From Halocafeteria seosinensis (taxonomy: Eukaryota; Sar; Bigyra; Bicosoecida), in the NCBI GenBank assembly GCA_001687465.1, contig LVLI01000295.1:237925-301924 (forward strand): a stretch of 64,000 bases of DNA. The letters run 5' to 3'. A program made the translations under genes and the position numbers. Positions 34,766-44,300 of this stretch are shown here, piece by piece; position 1 is the first letter of the stretch, and each line of letters starts with the position of its first letter. Under the pieces are notes generated by a model. It did no database searches. It saw nothing but the letters and a program-made list of their open reading frames with translations, and had not been told where the DNA came from.

Positions 34766-35938
34766 ATGATATCGGATACGACGCTGCACAAGGCTGCTGG
34801 TTCCCAGCAGCCGTTGAACAGAGCGACGCATTTTCGATTACAGAGCAAAGGGATCAAAGATGTGGTAAGATTCAGGCTATTAGGGGAGTTCATTAGGATG
34901 CAAGGGATTTTCGAAAAACTCGTGCTTGTCGTCTGAGCTGCAGAGCGCACTAGGGAAGTGTACTAACGCCAAGGCCGTCTTCTTGTACGAGAACGACATA
35001 GAGGAACTGGATGAGGCCTTTGCACGTTTGAAGAGGTACGTAACCCATGTGGTTGACTTGCCGGTCGTCTGCCTTACTGGATGGCGGGTTATTTGTGTGG
35101 CAGACTTAATATCTTAGATCTGTCTCACAACCTTCTACGAGAGATCAACCATTTGAATTGTGAGAACCTGACGAAACTGTGAGTTATATTTCGAAACAAC
35201 GAGTCTAATACATGTCTTTACTTAACATTTAACTGCATACAGCTATCTGGACCACAATAGATTGACGAAGGTGTCCCATTTGAGCGGGTGTGTAAATCTC
35301 GTGGAACTCAGTGTTTCGAACCAGCACACGCACGACCCATTGGAATTCGAAGAGGAATCTCTTCAGGCGATATCCGTAAGTGTTCTCGTAATGGTGAAGA
35401 AGACAAAGACCTCTTTTATGAGTTTCGTTGGATTTGTATACTGTTGTTTCAGGGATCACTGAAGAGACTGATCGCTTCTGGGAACCGGATGCGAACGATT
35501 GAAGATTTTCGGTGCCTGGTCAACTTGCAATATCTAGATGTTTCCGATAATCATGTGGAAGATGAAGTACAAATGCTAAGTCCGCTTCCATCCCTAATGT
35601 CATTGGAGTGGGTAGATACTCGCAATAATCCATATCACCAGCGCGTCTCTCGCTCTTGGGAAAAAGTAGTCGCCTACACCCCGATGAGTGCTGCCACGGT
35701 GGACGACAAAACAGTTAGCTCAGAGCAGCGAGTCTTCATGAGGCGTCTCTTACACCCCAGTCTACGCCGATCAAATTCCAATGAGAAGAACGCACGTAAG
35801 AGTGGGGAACCATTACCGGGAGTGTCAGCGGTCGGTATTCGACGTGGGTACCGAACCAATGACGAGGCTACAGCCGCCGCGCACAGATGGTACGGGAATA
35901 TGGGAGAGCATGCTGGTAGCACATCAGATACTGGGTGA
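34766..35938 (+). CDS. Leucine-rich repeat protein, PPP1R42/LRRC67-like
   Basis: Five exons: 34766-34864, 34944-35035, 35104-35178, 35243-35375, 35453-35938; 294 residues. SDS22-type leucine-rich repeats run from about residue 20 (THFRLQSKGIKDVSALGKC, KAVFLYENDIEEL, NILDLSHNLLREI, KLYLDHNRLTKV) to residue ~170. The order then matches PPP1R42: a broken repeat with LEFEEESLQAISGSLKRL, LQYLDVSDNHV, and an LRR cap with NNPYHQRVSRSWEKVV and SEQRVFMRRLL. In animals PPP1R42 binds protein phosphatase 1 and tubulin and sits at the basal body/flagellum, which suits the dynein and MIP-like genes in this window. The start ATG is in frame only with the spliced reading; exon 1 frame was chosen because it completes the first repeat. 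Confidence 0.85.
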
Positions 35939-36694
35939 AACTACCACCAAATAGTCTGGCGATATTCTACTAACACCAAGGGAGATTTAAGCAAATTTAA
36001 CTTTGGGATTTTATCGTCTGTTTGACGGTGGATATTGCTTTGTGGAAATTCGACGCAATGGTATAGCTAGGCAACGCGTTAAGGGGTAGCGACATAGCCT
36101 CTTGACAGAGTAACTTATATTGACACTTGAATAGGCTGTGAGCCTGAACTACGTTGCTGTCCCTGGATGCACCGTTCACCCTGAGGCTTATGGACTGCCC
36201 GGCAGTACCGATGGCTGGAGCGTGAACCGTGCGTGGTCCGTCGTCAACACTTATGTCTCTAATAGGGCCGCACTGAGCTACTATTGGGGTATTCCGCTTA
36301 CCGTAGTTCCTATAGTGTATGACATGTATTGATTGGGACTACCAGGACGAGCACTACCGCGAAGCATGGTTCCATATGCGAACTCGGCAGATGAGTAGAT
36401 TCCTTCAGGTAGGAACCATACATGTACACGTACTAATATACACACGGCATGTGCTAAGGGGAGGGTTACAAGAAACCTAAAAGTTACTTAATTTGCAGTT
36501 TCCCAAAGCCAAGACTCTTACACGTGCAACATAGAGGGTTAAACGAGGATACAGAATACACTTTAATCATGTTGGGTGTTCAATTCCTTTAGTACTTAGT
36601 GTCCTTCAAGGCATTCCTCTGTGCGCTGTACTCGTAACCTGTATTCGGCTGTCGATTCACGTTCCACAACCATTACCACGCTCTTAAGGGCGAA
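35939..36694. other. Intergenic, no gene seen
   Basis: About 755 bp between two convergent genes (PPP1R42-like, plus; ubiquitin-like, minus). One 64-codon open frame at 36138-36332 has no recognisable features. Longer than the usual tail-to-tail spacing in this window, so a missed small gene or a non-coding RNA is possible, but nothing supports one. Confidence 0.35.
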
Positions 36695-38180
36695 TCAATC
36701 TAAATCATCCTCAGGAGGACTTGCGGAGGAACGAGTTTCACTAGAATTCCTATTGCCGCCACCAGATGACTCTCGTCCCGATTGGTGCTGACTATTAGCG
36801 GCCCGAATGCGCGATGCAATTTCCGCAAATGGGAAGCGGAAGGGCCCTAAAGAAACGCTAGTAGATTGTTGGGAAGTAGACGGTCGACTTGGTGCTTGTG
36901 TGTTACCTGTTTGTGCGTGGTATCGCTGATGAAGCAGAGCTTGGAAAGGGTTGTCAGAGCTCGATCCTCTGACATATTGTTGAAGGCGGTTATACATTTC
37001 TTGACCTTGCGAGGGATTGCGAGCGTGGTTCCTTGCGATATGGACACGACGTAAAGATTCACCACCTTGAATCATCAACATCCCCAGAAATTGTAGCTGC
37101 TCGGACAAAGAATCAAAAACTCCTTGTAATCGTTGCCGGAGTGCTTGGTCATTACTCTCCCTAATCCCGTGTATCGCTTCAGCCGCTGAAAGGATAGGAA
37201 GTTCGGCTCCGTGGAGGACACGATGCAACGACCTGAGCAGAGAGGAAACTCTACGTTCCCCAGTAGCACTGCTACCAGCATGCACTTCGACATTGGGAAG
37301 TGAACGGTTCATCAGCTGCCGCAGAGAATGCGCTGCAGTCTCCAGACGATGCATAGCAGCTGGTCCATTGTTTCTCTGAGTGTTATTTCCTTCCGAGTTA
37401 GTTGCATCGGAATGGGTAGAAGCACTTGTTTCATTTGCTGTGCTTTCCGTACTACCGTTCGAGCCTTCAGAGCCGTACGCCACTCGAACGTGAGGGTCCA
37501 AGGGAGCAGGGTCATTATGAGGAGTGCCTGTCGTTGCAGGTTGATTACCCCCTTGCTGATTAGGAGGCTGAAATGCTTGTTGTAAAGCCGTTTGAATACG
37601 TCCGATTATCTGCAAGATATTGTGTATGTATGAGATAGCAGGGGCACGCTATGTTTCAAGACTGTGCACTTACCTGTGGAATTGAGGCTTCTTCAGCGTC
37701 CACCACCATGGTCATAGCCGGTCCCTCCTGGTAGACTTGATGATTACCACCGCGTTCTTGCTCTTCTTCACTATGCGACTGGTGATGATTCCCATTCGAC
37801 TGCTGTGACTGTTGCCGCACAAGGAGATGTATGGTGGAGCCATCTCCAAGGTGGCTGTATTCCCTAAGGCGATGCTCATCATTCATGATTCTTCCACAAA
37901 AGATCAACTTTTGTTGCTCTTGTTCGACACTGGTCCTCTCGCGGAGGATTTCTTTGATTTCACGAACTGTAGTCTCCCTGCCATGATTGGCAGTAATCTC
38001 AAGGTCTTCGTTACTTCCTACACGACGTACACGCAGTTTGAGTCCCGATTCCTCCATCCCATTCTGACAGCTTCCACTCATTTGTGTGTCCTTAGGCTGT
38101 TCTCCACCGCCAGCGGCGGCTGCGCCTCCCTCATCTTCTGGGGCGCTTTCGTACAAACTATCATCGTCTTCGTCACTCAT
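36695..38180 (-). CDS. Ubiquitin-like domain protein, BAG6/Scythe-like
   Basis: Two exons on the minus strand: 38180-37674 and 37609-36695, 473 residues. After an acidic Gly-rich start (MSDEDDDSLYESAPEDEGG), residues ~50-127 form a ubiquitin-like domain: LKLRVRRVG, TTVREIKEILRE, QQKLIFCGRIMNDEHRL and DGSTIHLLVRQQ. The rest is Gln/Ser/Asn-rich low complexity with a helical segment near residues 260-370 (SLRQLMNRSLPNVE, LQFLGMLMIQGG), resembling the layout of BAG6/Scythe, which shields hydrophobic proteins before proteasomal or membrane delivery. No C-terminal BAG domain is evident, so the assignment to BAG6 is tentative; UBL shuttle protein is secure. Confidence 0.82.
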
Positions 38181-38865
38181 TATACGCTGGTACTTTATCA
38201 ATGGAAACCTGTGGATATTCCAGAGGCTGGGGTGTACCTATGTGCTTCGCCTCCTTCAATCTCCTCCAATTCAGAGGAAGATCGGGATCCACAACAGAGA
38301 ATAGGAAATAATCGCAGTTTATTTATAATTTATCGAGTTTTCGGCGTTTGATGATACATACACCATGCGTATATCGCCTCGATGACCAGGTTCCTTCTTT
38401 TCTTCTGTGAGGCGACGAAAAGATTGGTACTTGCTGAGAAGCGAGGAACTGAAGTTGGTAAACAAGGTTGTAGTGCAACAGCGAAGGGTTAAGAGCTACG
38501 AGCTAATTTTCCCTTAAAGCTAGGGAAGAAGGTGTTGTTGGCGGTTATAGTCGCCATTTCGAAACAATTACGTCGCATACACAGAGTAAGGCTGAGATGA
38601 CGCGCTCACGCGTGCAATAAGACATACAGCAGTAGTACAACGTTGTACCAGTGTAGTCGTAGGGAAGAATGCAAGGCAAGGTACTTTGTGGCGAAAGTCG
38701 AAGTTTGGACTCAGCAGGCATGAGTGAGTTTCTTTGCCCACAGAGTCATCATGATCCATGTTTATGTTGACAAGTGAAACCCTCTACATTATTCAAACGT
38801 TACAGCGAAGTGAAGCGACTGGAACAGGAAGTGATGCATCTTAAGTTGTTTAGCCTGGGCGCCAA
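38181..38865. other. Intergenic, no gene seen
   Basis: About 685 bp upstream of the ubiquitin-like gene and downstream of the glycosyltransferase, both on the minus strand. Nothing beyond an expected promoter and 3' UTR can be supported. Confidence 0.35.
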
Positions 38866-40164
38866 TCAGTTTGCACGCGTTGTAGTGTTACTGACGCAAA
38901 TGGTACTGTTGTACGGAGACCAAAAATGCGTATGGAGGCCATCCTTTGCATCCCATCCCTTTCTCTTTCCCGTCCAGTGGAGAATGTTGGCTTTAAGTAG
39001 CTCCTGTTTACTAAGACGAGGATTCCAGCCAAGACTAGCATAATTCCACGTATTGGAAATATTCTCAACACGGCCACCCACCCCCATCAACATTGGGGCA
39101 TTGTATCCATACTTATATAGTTTCTTCCTTGTATTCGCGACGAGCCAGTACTCTATATTTTCCGTTATGTTTTGTTCAGCCCATCGCAAAAGGTGGTGTA
39201 CACACACACCATTGTTATACGCCGGACTCCTTGGATCAACTGCCTTCGGAGTACCAGCGTACAGACGATTCCATTCTACAAGATCCGGGTGCATGAAATT
39301 GATTCCGTAATACCGAAGAGAGATCATCTTTGTATTCCTCAACGCCATCGCTATGGGATAACTAGTATTACGGAGAGTCTGATGATACAGATCATTTATG
39401 TTTCCATGAACGATGGTGTCTGTATCCAAGTATACAACTTTCTCCGGAAGCGGTTCGGGTACTCTACTCTTGTCGCGAAGTAACTTGTGCATGTACATCC
39501 TCGCAAAGTTCAGCGGTGATGACATGTTCGGCAAATCTGAATGCTCTCTGTATGATATCTGCCACTTAGGGTTGAACTCGTAAATATTGAAAGGAATAAC
39601 AAAGTAGCCAAGCACGCTGTCCGAGAGTGGCTTCCTGGTCTTCGTGTGGTTATACCGCTCCATCATACACTGGACGCTTTTCTTGATGTCGTAATGGTCC
39701 TCAGGGGCGCTCAGAATATACACGCGCAAGTACTCTGGCTCTTTGCTGTTTTCTACGGCAGACCTTAGACTTGCTAATAATCCTCGTAAAGTCTTTGCAT
39801 CGCTGCTCTCTACCATATGAGCGACTTTGGAGCGGAATTCATCATCAATTAGGGGAGTTTTTTGTGTCATTGCCCCTGCTGGTTGACCCTTTTTTGTGCT
39901 AATGATATGACCTACAGCCCGTGGTGGTTCTAGAGGTGTGCGCCTTAAAATCGTAACATACTGATAGCTCACCAGTGAGAGCGCACCGACTGCGAGCGCC
40001 ACGAAACTAATGAGGACTATTCGATAGACCGAAGTGACTTTCCCCCTATGTTTCGTCCCAGTCGTGCCATGCGTAACTTTGCTGTTTGTGCTGCCATTAT
40101 GCATTGTGCTGGTGCTGGGGTGATTCAATGTGTGGTGTTCACCAGCAGGTGTCGCATAAGTCAT
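38866..40164 (-). CDS. Glycosyltransferase family 8-like type II membrane protein
   Basis: Intronless, 432 residues, start ATG at 40164. A 45-residue Ser/Thr/His-rich cytosolic tail precedes one membrane anchor (about 47-70: IVLISFVALAVGALSLV), giving the type II topology of Golgi glycosyltransferases. The lumenal domain has the GT8 hallmarks: SPLNFARMYMHKLL, the metal-binding DxD as YLDTDTIVHGNINDLY (DTD at 247-249), YNNGVCVHHLLRW and a C-terminal HWTGKRKGW, in which the usual Lys-Pro-Trp is Lys-Gly-Trp. Several Asn-x-Ser/Thr sites lie in the lumenal part. It should transfer a hexose or hexuronic acid from a nucleotide sugar with retention of configuration; donor and acceptor cannot be told. 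Confidence 0.9.
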   Translation of the reverse strand: MTYATPAGEHHTLNHPSTSTMHNGSTNSKVTHGTTGTKHRGKVTSVYRIVLISFVALAVGALSLVSYQYVTILRRTPLEPPRAVGHIISTKKGQPAGAMTQKTPLIDDEFRSKVAHMVESSDAKTLRGLLASLRSAVENSKEPEYLRVYILSAPEDHYDIKKSVQCMMERYNHTKTRKPLSDSVLGYFVIPFNIYEFNPKWQISYREHSDLPNMSSPLNFARMYMHKLLRDKSRVPEPLPEKVVYLDTDTIVHGNINDLYHQTLRNTSYPIAMALRNTKMISLRYYGINFMHPDLVEWNRLYAGTPKAVDPRSPAYNNGVCVHHLLRWAEQNITENIEYWLVANTRKKLYKYGYNAPMLMGVGGRVENISNTWNYASLGWNPRLSKQELLKANILHWTGKRKGWDAKDGLHTHFWSPYNSTICVSNTTTRAN

Positions 40165-40790
40165 TCTCCACCACCGCGTACAATGCTGGCAAAATCACAC
40201 CCACTGAACTAATAGTATAATACGATGTAATTAAGTACGACGCTACAAATCTAGGATTCTAATCATTCTATTCCCAAGTGATTCCAATTGTATTGTATAC
40301 TGTATACAGCTCCAAACGACTGGCAGTTACCTGACGCAGAAATTGCGACGTTCTTGGGTCGCACGACACGATGTTGTGGCTTCCAAAATTATGGCATAAA
40401 TTCACCTTCATGATCTTTCGTGACAGGGCTAGAGGGGATACTGATTGTCGGAAGAAGCGAGTTGACATCTTATACTTCTGGTAAACAAACACGGCGATGC
40501 AGTTCTCACCCGTGGCCCGCGTCACGGAATTCATAATTCATGCACGTCAATATTTGATCTGGAACACAGAATAGCTCAACCCAAAAAATACAAATCATCA
40601 GTCACGCCTATGAAATGACAACGTCTTATAAACTCCGAAGAGCAAAGTCGGCGATGGTACGACATCACGAGGAAGAGCGCCACTCTAAACTGGATGAACA
40701 GTCTTGTCTACCACTGGACACTATTCAATGAGATGATGCAAAATAGCTAGTACAACTTCTTCTGCCACGTCTTCCCGCCTTTCAAATTGC
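40165..40790. other. Intergenic, no gene seen
   Basis: About 625 bp between the glycosyltransferase start and the stop of the TPM-domain gene (both minus). A weak 88-codon frame at 40268-40534 on the minus strand has no recognised features and was not called. Confidence 0.35.
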
Positions 40791-42179
40791 TTAATCATCC
40801 CGAAAAGGGAGGCCTCCAAACATATCACCAACTCCGATTATGCCGTTTGGTTCTTCAAAGCCTACTCTCAAAAACGATCGCTCGAATATTTCACCAGCGT
40901 CGTGTCTTTCAATCCATTGTTTCCATCTTTTCTCATAAATATTGCGTTCTTTCATGTACCAGCGGATGAGAGGAAATGATACTGAATCGAACCGAAGGCA
41001 ACTGATAGAGCCCGGGGATATACTCCTGGGCTCGATAGCCGTGGTCGTCCCACCACTGTTGAAAACAATTTGTGGAGATAATGAACGATCAAGAAGCATT
41101 ACAAGACGGCGAAACTGGAGTGGATAAAATCGTTCCAGAAGCCTCAATCTTTCATGAAAGTGTTGGTACGCACGCTCTAACTGTGGTTCGTGTAATGGTT
41201 TACCATAGTCAGGCTCTTTTTCTTCTTCCCGAATCGACTCGTCATACCTCGACCAAAATACTTCCTCAGCGTCATTTAGCTGCGTATAAATATAAAGGTC
41301 ATTAAAGAAACCTAATAACGTTAAGAATGCGAAAACGTGGGTACGTACTGCTCGGCACAGGTATTCCCTACGGATAGCTTCTCTTCGGCCGTCATGGATT
41401 GCCATAGCTATAGCTAATATGAAAAACACAGAAAATATGCAAACCACTTCGAAGTAATACTCCCTGGATGGTTCTTCATCAGCGGGTACCAAAACGGACA
41501 TCCCCTCCGGACTATGGATTTTCGTCGCCGCTGCCATTTCGAGAAGAGAGTGAATATGCTCCTCAAACCGGTTGATAATATGATCTATTCCCTCAGACGA
41601 TGTGATATCCTGGGGTATACGAACATCTTGGAGCCATTCGTGGTTCAGCCACGTCCGCGAAACTATCTTGCTCAAACCAACACCCCGGGATGTTCCAACT
41701 TGGGAGTCCTCCGCAGCCACGAAGAGCAGTATCCCATTGGAATAGTCCACATGTCCGACACGAACATGACTCATCAACGAATTCGCTGCTTCTTGAACAT
41801 TTGTTGAATTCACGTATGACCCGCGATCCTTGGAAGTGAGGGGAACGTAACTCGCAAAACACATCACCAGATCCACACCATATTTCTCAGCAAGTATTTC
41901 CAAGCGAGAATCTATGTATTCAGGGTCTTCCAATTTTACACCTTGAGTAAATACCCGGTGTTTAGCGCTCCTGCCTCTGGTAGGCCAGTGTCGTAGCCAC
42001 TCCTCTATGCCCTGGTCGCGAACATGTCGACTCCACTGATGCTTGACGTCTCCAGAACTTCCACCAAATCTGGCTATGCTTTGAGAATTCCATAAGGACG
42101 GTACTCTGGAAATCTGAGAGGGAATACACCGCCTCTGGTGTAGCAGAAGGGCAGGAATGCGAGAGTACAAGATACACAT
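40791..42179 (-). CDS. TPM-domain membrane protein
   Basis: Intronless, 462 residues from the ATG at 42179. The N-terminus (MCILYSRIPALLLHQRR) is basic and could target the mitochondrion or plastid. Residues ~85-235 look like a TPM (TPM_phosphatase) domain: EDPEYIDSRLEILAEKYGVD, VDYSNGILLFVAAEDSQVG, a Gly-rich SRGVGLSKIVS and a long amphipathic helix. Two hydrophobic spans follow (YFEVVCIFSVFFILAIAMAI and FAFLTLLGFFNDLYIY), then a charged helical C-terminus ending in GIIGVGDMFGGLPF. In plants a TPM-domain protein acts in photosystem II repair and in bacteria others are membrane-anchored, but this architecture with a long C-terminal half is not one I know. Head-to-head with the RWD gene. Confidence 0.75.
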   Translation of the reverse strand: MCILYSRIPALLLHQRRCIPSQISRVPSLWNSQSIARFGGSSGDVKHQWSRHVRDQGIEEWLRHWPTRGRSAKHRVFTQGVKLEDPEYIDSRLEILAEKYGVDLVMCFASYVPLTSKDRGSYVNSTNVQEAANSLMSHVRVGHVDYSNGILLFVAAEDSQVGTSRGVGLSKIVSRTWLNHEWLQDVRIPQDITSSEGIDHIINRFEEHIHSLLEMAAATKIHSPEGMSVLVPADEEPSREYYFEVVCIFSVFFILAIAMAIHDGRREAIRREYLCRAVRTHVFAFLTLLGFFNDLYIYTQLNDAEEVFWSRYDESIREEEKEPDYGKPLHEPQLERAYQHFHERLRLLERFYPLQFRRLVMLLDRSLSPQIVFNSGGTTTAIEPRSISPGSISCLRFDSVSFPLIRWYMKERNIYEKRWKQWIERHDAGEIFERSFLRVGFEEPNGIIGVGDMFGGLPFRDD

Positions 42180-42520
42180 ACTTCACAGACGCCGTGATAC
42201 GCCTGTATTTTTCCACTCCAATTTCCAATCATTCTCAAAACGCGTCGGGATGATTTAGACGGGATGGTTGGAAGAACAAACAATACCAAGTATTATCCCG
42301 TGTCCCAAGGCTTCCAGCTACGAGCATGAAGGAAATGTCATCCATCCAGGTAAAGTTGAAGTATCTAGTCGATGAGTCGACGATGACCTTATGCTGGGTT
42401 TTGTTAACTTAGATAGCTCTAAACAGTATATATTGGCTTCGCAAAATGTCATTCATGTTATGATCTAATTGTGCAGACTGGTGTCTGCACCGTACTTAGT
42501 GGTACCGGATTCTGCATTAA
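42180..42520. promoter_or_regulatory. Divergent promoter region
   Basis: About 340 bp between the starts of the TPM-domain gene (minus) and the RWD gene (plus). It must contain both promoters; no element stands out. Confidence 0.4.
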
Positions 42521-43266
42521 ATGGAGAGCCTGCCGGAAGATCAGCAAGATGAGTTGGAGGCATTGCAAGCTGTATATCAACCTCATGAACTAACTATTTC
42601 CGGAGTTGACGAGGAAAAGCAACACTATTCCAACCCTGAGGAGAAATGCGTAAAGGTTGTGGTTCGTGTGGTCCCCTTCGAAGAGCAAGACCTCGAGACG
42701 GAGAATCAACGAGCTGCTGAATTGACAGTGGAGTGGCATCCGGGTAAGACAACAATGAAGTCAGGGTTCTACAGAGTGTTAGTTCAATCTTGGTAAATTC
42801 GTGTGCTTCAGATTACCCCAACAGTCTACCCAAAATGACCATTACCGGGTCACATGATGCATTTCCTATCGACAAGGAAATAGCATCCCAGGCTGTGGAC
42901 CACTTACGACAGTGTGGGGAGGAATTTTTGGGGATGTCAATGACGTCAACTCTGGTCGAAATGCTTCGCGAAAATCTAGAAAATTGGGGAATTCCTAGCC
43001 CAATGGAGCGGAAAGATGAAAAACCAGTCGTGTCACTATGGGAAGAAGCACAAAGTCGAGGTGGCACAGTGGAAGGCAAAGCAGCTTCCAGCGAAGCACC
43101 CAAGCTTGATCAGGATCAGCATTCAGCTGGAACAACTGCCGAGAAAATGACAAAAAACCAGAAGCGAAAGTACCATGATAAGTTTGGAGCCAATAAAGGT
43201 GAATACCGTGGCTGGAATTGGGTTGATGTTTTATCACACTTGAGAAAGACGGGAAATTCCAACTGA
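42521..43266 (+). CDS. RWD-domain protein
   Basis: Two exons, 42521-42743 and 42812-43266, 225 residues. The RWD fold spans residues ~5-125: the opening QQDELEALQAVYQPHEL, a strand-rich segment, then DYPNSLPKMTITG after the splice, which supplies the family's YP..P motif, and two C-terminal helices. RWD domains bind partner proteins in GCN2, RWDD1 and RING ligases; no RING or kinase is attached here. The C-terminus KMTKNQKRKYHDKFG followed by GWNWVDVLSHLRKTG looks like a separate conserved tail. The last ~30 bases overlap the end of a possible convergent frame on the minus strand. Confidence 0.85.
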
Positions 43267-43514
43267 GAACACTACAGTTGAAGTCCCACGACGTCCAGGG
43301 ACGTTCGCAACAAGCTCTATAGACGCCACAGACATATTACCGCTAGTGCCTCGATCTAACTTCTGTCTGTCATTTGCCTTACGGAGATTGGAATATCCCA
43401 GCAGCGGAGCAGTGATCCCACTTCCACCCTGTTCTTGTTCCCAAAGCTCCCTTTCTTGCAACAGAGATACCCCATATCGACGGTATACACGTCCATATTC
43501 TTGTAACCATAGCT
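43234..43514 (-). CDS. Possible 3' exon of an unidentified gene
   Basis: An open minus-strand frame of about 93 codons, entered after a possible CGTGTAG acceptor at 43515-43521 and ending in a stop at 43234. The peptide (LWLQEYGRVYRRYGVSLLQE, then a Gly/Ser-rich and a Val-rich stretch) has natural protein composition, more so than the plus-strand frame over the same bases. No upstream exon with a start codon could be fixed between 43515 and 43950, and no family was recognised. It would overlap the RWD gene end by 33 bp. Confidence 0.35.
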
Positions 43515-44000
43515 CTACACGATCTCAACACTATACAAACAATCCCAACAAATCATTGGGGGCTCCTACACAAAGAGGGGATACCTTATTCTTGGTTGTT
43601 TTCCCGTGTCCATCGGAACATCTGAGTCATACACCCGGAGCGGTGTTCCTTACAGGCTTTTCTCGAGACACAACGCACCTGTTGTGGATTTCTAGGGATT
43701 GTCAGCCCGTACCTAGCATCCCTTTCAACTGCCAATATATCATACAAGGGAGAAGAGCGTTGTGTATTTCCAAAGGTAAGGGGTTTGCGGCGGTGTGAAC
43801 TTGAGAGCGTGGGTGTGTGTGTTCCTGAGGCAGACTATTACCTGCTTTATATGAGTCGTCTGGCCGTGATATATCCATATTAAGCTTATTACATCAGCCA
43901 CTATCTCTGTGTGCCTCCAAGCAGATTGTCGAAAACCATGGGGGGACGCTTTTAGCTGTGGTTATTCGAACTCAACCATATCGACAGACACGATCCTACC

Positions 44001-44300
44001 ATGAGCGACGTGGAGGAACTCAAGAGACGCATTGAAGCCCTCGAGAAAGAACTGGGTAAGTAGAATCGGATGAGTAGTGGCAAGGGCATGTTGACTGGCA
44101 CGAATGATCTCATTGCTGCAGCTCTTCCAAACGAAAATGGTGAGGAGGCCGGCAACCCTGGACCTCTGGTGGCTCAATTACAGCAGCTACAAGCTGAAAA
44201 CAAGTACTTAAAACAGCAATTAGAAAAGGCAAACTATAGAATCGAACATTTAAAACATCATCTGGAGCAGAAGATAAACGAGGAAGAAAAACAACAGTAG
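44001..44300 (+). CDS. Small coiled-coil protein
   Basis: Two exons, 44001-44055 and 44122-44300, 77 residues. It starts MSDVEELKRRIEALEKEL; the donor GTAAGT follows directly, and the acceptor GCTGCAG at 44115-44121 restores the frame. The second half is a regular coiled coil: AQLQQLQAENKYLKQQLEKA then NYRIEHLKHHLEQK. Only a short linker (about residues 20-32) separates two helices. Proteins of this size and shape are often subunits or adaptors of larger complexes; I do not recognise the family. Without the intron, the frame of exon 2 has a separate ATG at 44070, giving 76 residues with a different N-terminus. Confidence 0.65.

Noticed and set aside
43346-43798. 150-codon plus-strand frame after the RWD gene.
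   Set aside because: Starts with GTG rather than ATG, Cys/Ser/Pro-rich chance composition; the minus strand over the same bases looks more like protein.
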